Assembly (NCBI GenBank): GCA_036374135.1
Contig: DASUUK010000045.1
Coordinates: 1-64,000 of the forward strand
DNA: 64,000 nucleotides
From: Euzebyales bacterium
GTDB taxonomy: Bacteria > Actinomycetota > Nitriliruptoria > Euzebyales > JAHELV01
Direction of reading: 5' to 3'
Shown: piece by piece, positions 59,328 through 64,000 of the stretch
Position numbering within the stretch: the stretch's first letter is position 1
How the letters are laid out: every line of letters starts with the position of its first letter
Position numbers and translations under genes: made by a program
Notes under the pieces: generated by a model
What the model saw: only the letters and a program-made list of their open reading frames with translations
Told to the model about the DNA's origin: nothing
The model's database searches: none

Positions 59328-59870
59328 ATGGCGTCACATCCCGATCGACTTCCGCCTGCGGAGGCTGCGCTCGCCGCTGCACTCGCCGGACCTCTGCCCG
59401 GTGAGGACACGGGCACCGACGCCGACCTGCTGACCCTTGCCGAGCTGGCCGACCGCTCCGACCTGCCCGAGTCGCTGCTCGAGGCCGTCGAGCGGGAGGG
59501 CCTGCTGATCCCCCGCACGACCGACGACGACCGCCGGTACAGCATGGCCGACGTCGAGGCGCTGCGCGCAGGGCTGACCCTCGTCGAGGCCGGGCTGCCG
59601 CTCGACGAACTGTTCAGCCTCGCCCGGGAGCACACGGCTGCCATGCGCACCATCGCCGACCACGCGGTCGAGCTGTTCGTGCGCTTCGTGCGCGATCCCA
59701 TCCGTTCGGAGGCGTACGACGAACAGGACGCCGCGGCGCGTCTGCTCGACGCCTTCGGGCACATGTTGCCGGCGACCAGCGTCCTCGTCGGCCACCACTT
59801 CCGCCGCCTGCTGGTCAACGCGGCGCACGAGCGGCTCGCGGGTGGCGTCGACGGCGGGTCACGTCCATGA
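59328..59870 (+). CDS. MerR-family-like transcriptional regulator
   Basis: The 180 residues include a winged-helix region of MerR type (LLTLAELADRSDLPESLLEA, EREGLLIPRTTDDDRRYSMA, DVEALRAGLTLVEAGLPLDE) and an uncharacterised C-terminal part (ELFVRFVRDPIRSEAYDEQD). No metal-binding cysteines are present. It is divergent from the amidohydrolase-menG genes and precedes menF, so regulation of menaquinone genes is plausible but unproven. Its stop codon lies inside the first unit of a tandem repeat. Confidence 0.7.
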   Translation: MASHPDRLPPAEAALAAALAGPLPGEDTGTDADLLTLAELADRSDLPESLLEAVEREGLLIPRTTDDDRRYSMADVEALRAGLTLVEAGLPLDELFSLAREHTAAMRTIADHAVELFVRFVRDPIRSEAYDEQDAAARLLDAFGHMLPATSVLVGHHFRRLLVNAAHERLAGGVDGGSRP

Positions 59871-59993
59871 CCTCATATAGCGCAGCGGTAGGTCACGTCC
59901 ATGACCTCATGTAGCGTCAGCGGTAGGTCACGTCCATGACCTCATGTAGCGCAGCGGTAGGTCACGTCCATGACCTCATATAGCGTCAGCGAT
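59857..59993 (+). repeat. Four tandem 34-35-bp family-1 units before menF
   Basis: Units begin at 59857, 59891, 59926 and 59960. Three contain complete hairpins closed by TGACC/GGTCA (59868-59895, 59902-59930, 59937-59964). Their core is the reverse complement of the family-1 core in the nuo gaps. The first unit supplies the stop of the MerR-type gene and the last supplies the menF ATG. Each unit also carries a GGTAGG-N8-ATG string that resembles a translation start. Confidence 0.8.
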
Positions 59994-61256
59994 GTGTCGC
60001 GTCCCGAGGCCGGTCGTGGTCCGGCGGGCGGCATGGCACAGCCGGTCGACGACACGCCCCGCTGGTCGCGGACAGTTGAGATCGACCCCGCCGCAGCCGA
60101 GGCGGCGGTGCCCGCCGGGCAGCTGTGCTGGATGGCGCCCACGGCGTCGGTCGCCGGCTGGGGCGTCGCGAAGCGGGTGCACATCGACGACCCCGCGGAG
60201 CGCGCCGTCGCCGGCGACGTGATGTGGCAGCTGCTGGCGGCGATGGACCACGACGGTGACGGTCCCGGCGCGCTGGCGTTCGCGAGCCTCACGTTCGACC
60301 GTGCCGTCGGCGGTTCGGTGCTGGTGGTCCCCGAGACGGTCCTGCGGGTGCAGGACGGGCGCGCCTGGCTGACCGTCGTGCGTGACCGTCCGGTGCACGA
60401 CGACGTCCTGGTGATGCCGCCGCCGGCCCCTCCGCCGTCACCGCCGCAGCGCGTCCGGTACGCGGGCGCCACCGCTGCCGAGATCGCGTGGCTCGACGCT
60501 GTCGACCGCGCGGTGCGCCGCATCCGCGGCGGCGAGCTCGAGAAGGTCGTGCTGGCGCGCGACCGGCTGGTGTCCAGCGACGTCCCGTTCGACACCCCGG
60601 CCCTGCTGACGCGCCTGCACGCGCGGTTCCCGTCCTGCTACACGTTCCGTGTCGAGGGTCTGGTGGGCGCGTCGCCCGAGCTGCTGATCCGCCGGACGGG
60701 ACTGCAGCTGTCATCCCTGGTGCTGGCCGGGACGACGCGCCGGGGCGACGACGAGGACGAGGACCGGCGGCTCGGTGCGGCGTTGCTGTCGTCGACCAAG
60801 GACCGCGCAGAGCACCACCCCGCAGTCGCGTCCGTCGACACGGCGCTCAGGCCGGTGACGACCCACCTCGACACCGACGCCGCGCCGCACCTGCTGCGCC
60901 TGGCCAACGTGCAGCACCTCGCGACCCGCGTCACGGGCACGCTGGCCTCGCCCGTGGACGCGCTGTCGCTGGCGCAGCGGCTGCACCCGACGGCCGCCGT
61001 GGGCGGCATGCCGGCCGACCGTGCGCTGGACCTCATACGCGAGCTGGAGACCATCGACCGGGGGCGGTACGCGGGTCCGGTCGGCTGGCTGGACGCGAGT
61101 GGCGACGGGGAGTACGCCATCGCGCTGCGGTGCGCCCAGCTCGACGGGGCACGCGGACGCCTGTTCGCTGGTGCCGGCATCGTGGCGGACTCGCTGCCCG
61201 AGGCCGAGCTCGAGGAGACACGCCTGAAGCTGCGCGCGATGCAGTCGGCGTTCTGA
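59970..61256 (+). CDS. menF: Isochorismate synthase
   Basis: Converts chorismate to isochorismate, the first step to menaquinone. The 428 residues have the chorismate-enzyme core: GGELEKVVLARDRL with Lys192 as the likely base, GLVGASPELLIRRTG, SLVLAGTTRRGDDEDED, SSTKDRAEHH, LHPTAAVGGMP, DRGRYAGPVGW and AGAGIVADS. The ATG at 59970 lies in the last tandem repeat, with GGTAGG eight bases before it; ATG at 60033 is an alternative that would drop 21 poorly conserved residues. It converges on menD. Confidence 0.9.
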   Translation: MTSYSVSDVSRPEAGRGPAGGMAQPVDDTPRWSRTVEIDPAAAEAAVPAGQLCWMAPTASVAGWGVAKRVHIDDPAERAVAGDVMWQLLAAMDHDGDGPGALAFASLTFDRAVGGSVLVVPETVLRVQDGRAWLTVVRDRPVHDDVLVMPPPAPPPSPPQRVRYAGATAAEIAWLDAVDRAVRRIRGGELEKVVLARDRLVSSDVPFDTPALLTRLHARFPSCYTFRVEGLVGASPELLIRRTGLQLSSLVLAGTTRRGDDEDEDRRLGAALLSSTKDRAEHHPAVASVDTALRPVTTHLDTDAAPHLLRLANVQHLATRVTGTLASPVDALSLAQRLHPTAAVGGMPADRALDLIRELETIDRGRYAGPVGWLDASGDGEYAIALRCAQLDGARGRLFAGAGIVADSLPEAELEETRLKLRAMQSAF

Positions 61257-61280
61257 GCTCCAACTGACCCGTCCCCGCCG

Positions 61281-62987
61281 TCAACCGGTGACCGCTGCCG
61301 CCACGCGCGCGGTCAGCTCCCGGTGCAGCGCTGCGTTCTCCTCACGATCGGTGCGCACTTCGATGACGTGCAGGCCGCCGGCGTCGAAGGCGGTCGTGAC
61401 GACGTCGGCGAGATCGGCCGCGCGGGCGAGCGGGTGGTAGGCCAGCTCGTAGGTCGCGGCCAGCGTGGCCAGCCCGATGCCGTGCGGTGTCCCGAACAGC
61501 CGGTCGAAGCCGTCGACCTGACGCGCCTCGAGCAGTGAGAAGATGCCGCCGCCGTCGTTGTTGATCACGACGAACACGGCGTCGAGCGCGCGCGCACCGG
61601 CGAGCAGGAAGCCGTTCTGGTCGTGCAGGAACGACAGGTCGCCGCACAGGCCCGCCACGGGGCCGTCATGGCCGATCGCGACGCCGAGCACCGTCGAGAC
61701 GAAGCCGTCGATGCCGCTCGCGCCACGGTTGCCGAACACCCGGAGCCCGTGCCGGGGACGCATGACCGCTGACAGGTCCCGGATGGGCATGCTCGACCCG
61801 GCGACGAGCACCGCGCCGTCGGGCACGCAGGCTGCGAGATCGCGGGCGACGCGCGGTTCGGTGGGCTCACCACACCCGTCGAGCAGGTCATCGACGACAT
61901 GACGCGCCGCCCGCTCGGCGTGCTGCCACTGCGCGAGGAAGTGCGTGACGCGGTGATCGTCGAACCGGTCGGTCACGTCGCGCAGCAGCGCCGTCGGCGC
62001 CGCACGCAGGATGCGCTCGACCGTCCGACCGGGATCGAGCCAGGCGCCGTCGGCGTCCACGACGATGGTCCGCGCGACACCGTCGAGCCAGCGTCGGACC
62101 GCCCTGGTGAGCACGGGGCGCCCGACCACGATCGCGAGGTCGGGGCGGTGCGCATCGGCGAACCGGGCGTCCGCCAGCAGGAGGTCCGCGGTCGACACGA
62201 CATGATCGCCGGTGCGTGCGCCACTGTGGGGCTCCGCCACCACCGGCCATCCCGCGGCGGCCGCGAACCCTGCGACCACGACCGGGTCGACCTCGACGTC
62301 GCCGAGCACCAGCGCCCCGCGGGGATGCGCGGCGACCTCGCCGGCGATCAGGGCGACGTCGGCCGGTGTCGGCAGCGCGAGATCGACGACCCGCGCCGTC
62401 CACGCCCGGCCACCGGCCCTGCCGTCGAGTGGTTCGACCCAGTCGTCAGTGCCATCCGGCACCAATGGCTCGCGCAGCCCGACGTTGCAGTGGACGGGTC
62501 CCGCGGGACGGCCGGCGGCCTCCGCGAGCAGGCGCGCGACGATCGACCGCCAGTAGGCGACCTGCCCTGCGCGCTCCTCCGCAACGCTCAGGTCGACCGC
62601 CCACCGGGTCGTGGCACCGTACAGACCGGGCTGGTCGATCGTCTGGTTCGCGCCGGTCGCCCGCAGCTCGGGCGGCCGGTCGGCCGTCAGCACGACGAGC
62701 GGCACCCGGGCGTACGCAGCCTCGACGACCGCTGGGTGGAAGTTGGCGGCGGCGGTGCCCGACGAGCAGATGACCGCGGCGGGCCGACCTGTGGCGCGTG
62801 CGATGCCGACCGCCAGGAATGCGGCTGAGCGCTCGTCGATCTCGACGTGCACCGTCACGTCGGGATGCTGGTCGGACGCCAGCGTCAGCGGCGCCGAGCG
62901 CGAGCCGGGCGCGATGACGGCGTCGCGGAGGCCACCGCGCGCCAGCTCATCGATCAGCACACGGGCCTGCGCCGTCGAGGGATTCAC
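61281..62987 (-). CDS. menD: SEPHCHC synthase (2-succinyl-5-enolpyruvyl-6-hydroxy-3-cyclohexene-1-carboxylate synthase)
   Basis: Thiamine-diphosphate enzyme that joins isochorismate and 2-oxoglutarate. The 568 residues show VIAPGSRSAPLTLA, HVEIDERSAAFLAVGIARAT, CSSGTAAANFHPAVVEA, GNRGASGIDGFVSTVLGVA and GDLSFLHDQNGFLLA, all typical. GTG at 62987 overlaps the menC stop (GTGA), so the two are coupled. The frame stays open upstream inside menC, but that part is not MenD. Confidence 0.95.
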   Translation of the reverse strand: MNPSTAQARVLIDELARGGLRDAVIAPGSRSAPLTLASDQHPDVTVHVEIDERSAAFLAVGIARATGRPAAVICSSGTAAANFHPAVVEAAYARVPLVVLTADRPPELRATGANQTIDQPGLYGATTRWAVDLSVAEERAGQVAYWRSIVARLLAEAAGRPAGPVHCNVGLREPLVPDGTDDWVEPLDGRAGGRAWTARVVDLALPTPADVALIAGEVAAHPRGALVLGDVEVDPVVVAGFAAAAGWPVVAEPHSGARTGDHVVSTADLLLADARFADAHRPDLAIVVGRPVLTRAVRRWLDGVARTIVVDADGAWLDPGRTVERILRAAPTALLRDVTDRFDDHRVTHFLAQWQHAERAARHVVDDLLDGCGEPTEPRVARDLAACVPDGAVLVAGSSMPIRDLSAVMRPRHGLRVFGNRGASGIDGFVSTVLGVAIGHDGPVAGLCGDLSFLHDQNGFLLAGARALDAVFVVINNDGGGIFSLLEARQVDGFDRLFGTPHGIGLATLAATYELAYHPLARAADLADVVTTAFDAGGLHVIEVRTDREENAALHRELTARVAAAVTG

Positions 62988-63949
62988 GTCGCGGGCTCCC
63001 GCCTGACCGCGTCGAGCCGACGGGTCCAGGCGTCCGCGACCGCGTCGGTCGCCGCCCATCGCTCGCGCAGCGTGGGCGACGGCACCGGCCTGCGCACGGC
63101 CAGCGCCCCGTCGACCGGGTCCAGCGGATCGTCGACCACGTCCCCCGCGAGCAGTGCACGCGTGCCAAGTCCGCAGGCGTACGGCAGGTCGGGCAACGCC
63201 GCCGCGAGGGCCAGGCCGGCGGCCAGGCCGACCGACGTCTCGACGGCCGACGAGACGACGACAGGGCGGGCGCAGGCCTCGGCCACCTGCAGGCAGCGCC
63301 GGACCCCACCGAGGGGCTGCACCTTCAGGATCACGACGTCGGCGGCGTCGATGCCGTCGATGTGCAGCGGGTCGGGTGCCAGGCGCACCGACTCGTCCGC
63401 CGCGAGCGGCACGTCGACCCTGGCGCGCAGCCGCGCGAAGTCGGCGAGGTCGGTGACGGGCTGTTCGACGTACTCGAGGTCGAACCGGGCCAGCGCACGA
63501 AGGCGGGTCACCGCCGTGTCGAGGTCCCATGCGCCGTTGACGTCCAGACGTATGCGGCCCTCGGGACCCAGCGCGTCGCGCACCGCCTCCACGCGCGCCA
63601 CGTCGTCACCGTCGCCGACCTTCACCTTGACGGTCGCGCAGCCCGACGTGCGGGCGATCTCGTACGCCCGGTCTGCCGCGACGGCGGGCACGATGGCGTT
63701 GACCGGCACGGTGTCGCGACGCGGGGCGGGCCATCGTCGCATCGCCGCCTCGACCGCTGCGCGCCACCAGCGGGCCGCCAGGTGCGGCCCGTACCCGGCG
63801 AAGGGCGACCACTCGCCCCAGCCGGCGGGACCCCGCACGAGCATGCCGGTCCGCGCGTCGACACCGCGGAATCGCAGCCGCAACGGGATGGCGAACGCCC
63901 CGGCGACCGACACACGGCCGTCGGCGACCGTCACGTCCGGATGCCGCAT
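62984..63949 (-). CDS. menC: o-Succinylbenzoate synthase
   Basis: Enolase-superfamily enzyme that dehydrates the MenD/MenH product to o-succinylbenzoate. The 321 residues carry GCATVKVKVGD (catalytic Lys pair), IRLDVNGAWD, YVEQPV, ADESVRL (metal ligands), VILKVQPLGG (second catalytic Lys) and SSAVETSVGLAAGLALAAAL, as in actinobacterial MenC. ATG at 63949 is seven bases after TAGCAT, so the transcript is probably leaderless. It is followed by menD with overlapping codons. Confidence 0.93.
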   Translation of the reverse strand: MRHPDVTVADGRVSVAGAFAIPLRLRFRGVDARTGMLVRGPAGWGEWSPFAGYGPHLAARWWRAAVEAAMRRWPAPRRDTVPVNAIVPAVAADRAYEIARTSGCATVKVKVGDGDDVARVEAVRDALGPEGRIRLDVNGAWDLDTAVTRLRALARFDLEYVEQPVTDLADFARLRARVDVPLAADESVRLAPDPLHIDGIDAADVVILKVQPLGGVRRCLQVAEACARPVVVSSAVETSVGLAAGLALAAALPDLPYACGLGTRALLAGDVVDDPLDPVDGALAVRRPVPSPTLRERWAATDAVADAWTRRLDAVRREPAT

Positions 63950-63956
63950 CGTCGCG

Positions 63957-63962
63957 ATGCTA
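63957..63962 (-). promoter_or_regulatory. Leaderless promoter -10 for menC-menD
   Basis: Minus-strand TAGCAT ends seven bases before the menC ATG. Hexamer and spacing are identical to those before the MerR-type gene. Confidence 0.5.
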
Positions 63963-64000
63963 GAGCAGCGCCGCCGGGCCGGCGCCCGCTGCCACGAGCC

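Noticed and set aside
59857-59993. CRISPR array
   Set aside because: Units of 34-35 bp are direct tandem copies with no spacers between them and no cas genes nearby.

Overview
The window is high-GC DNA from an actinobacterium. Gene order supports this: rpmG-hadA-hadB-tRNA-Trp-secE-nusG-rplK-rplA and the menC-menD ... menG-menJ ... polyprenyl synthase ... htpX set match blocks known from Mycobacterium tuberculosis. An F420-type LLM oxidoreductase, GTG/TTG starts and leaderless genes fit as well. Long acidic Ala/Asp/Glu/Pro-rich extensions on NusG, NuoC, NuoE, NuoI and other proteins suggest a deep-branching, possibly salt-adapted lineage such as Nitriliruptoria; that placement is inference only.

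Layout. (1) 1-16 kb, mostly minus strand: rpoB (its C-terminal tail lies outside), rplL and rplJ with an L10-leader attenuator; then pta-ackA (plus strand) and a membrane pseudokinase with a beta-propeller; then rplA, rplK, nusG, secE, tRNA-Trp, hadB, hadA, infC and rpmG. (2) 16-23 kb: an LLM oxidoreductase with a tiny upstream ORF, tuf with tRNA-Met and tRNA-Thr, two bacterial PH-domain membrane proteins, tRNA-Tyr, yajQ, a frameshifted membrane-protein gene and htpX. (3) 23-35.6 kb, minus: nuo operon 1 (nuoA-B-C-D-H-I-J-K-L-M-N), an 11-subunit complex I without the NADH module EFG. (4) 35.7-40.3 kb: an ABC-2 permease without an adjacent ATPase, a sulfatase-fold lipoprotein and a polyprenyl diphosphate synthase. 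(5) 40.3-55.4 kb, minus: nuo operon 2 (nuoA-B-C-D-E-F-G-H-I-J-K-L-N), which has EFG but no nuoM. (6) 55.5-64 kb: menaquinone genes menJ, menG, menF, menD and menC, with an amidohydrolase and a MerR-type regulator.

The genes form one respiratory theme. MenF/D/C, MenG, MenJ and the polyprenyl synthase make a menaquinone, which both complex I versions would reduce. A Rex (NADH-sensing) operator, overlapping the -35 of a promoter in front of menJ and nuo operon 2, ties the set to redox state.

The least expected content is non-coding. Two unrelated families of short repeats each have a conserved core closed by arms that differ between copies yet stay complementary. One family sits almost only in the gaps between nuo genes and in tandem before menF. 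The other sits beside tuf and between nuoE and nuoD. The copy at the place where nuoM is missing has mismatched arms, as if it were a recombination scar. Twin identical 42-bp palindromes lie between menG and menJ.
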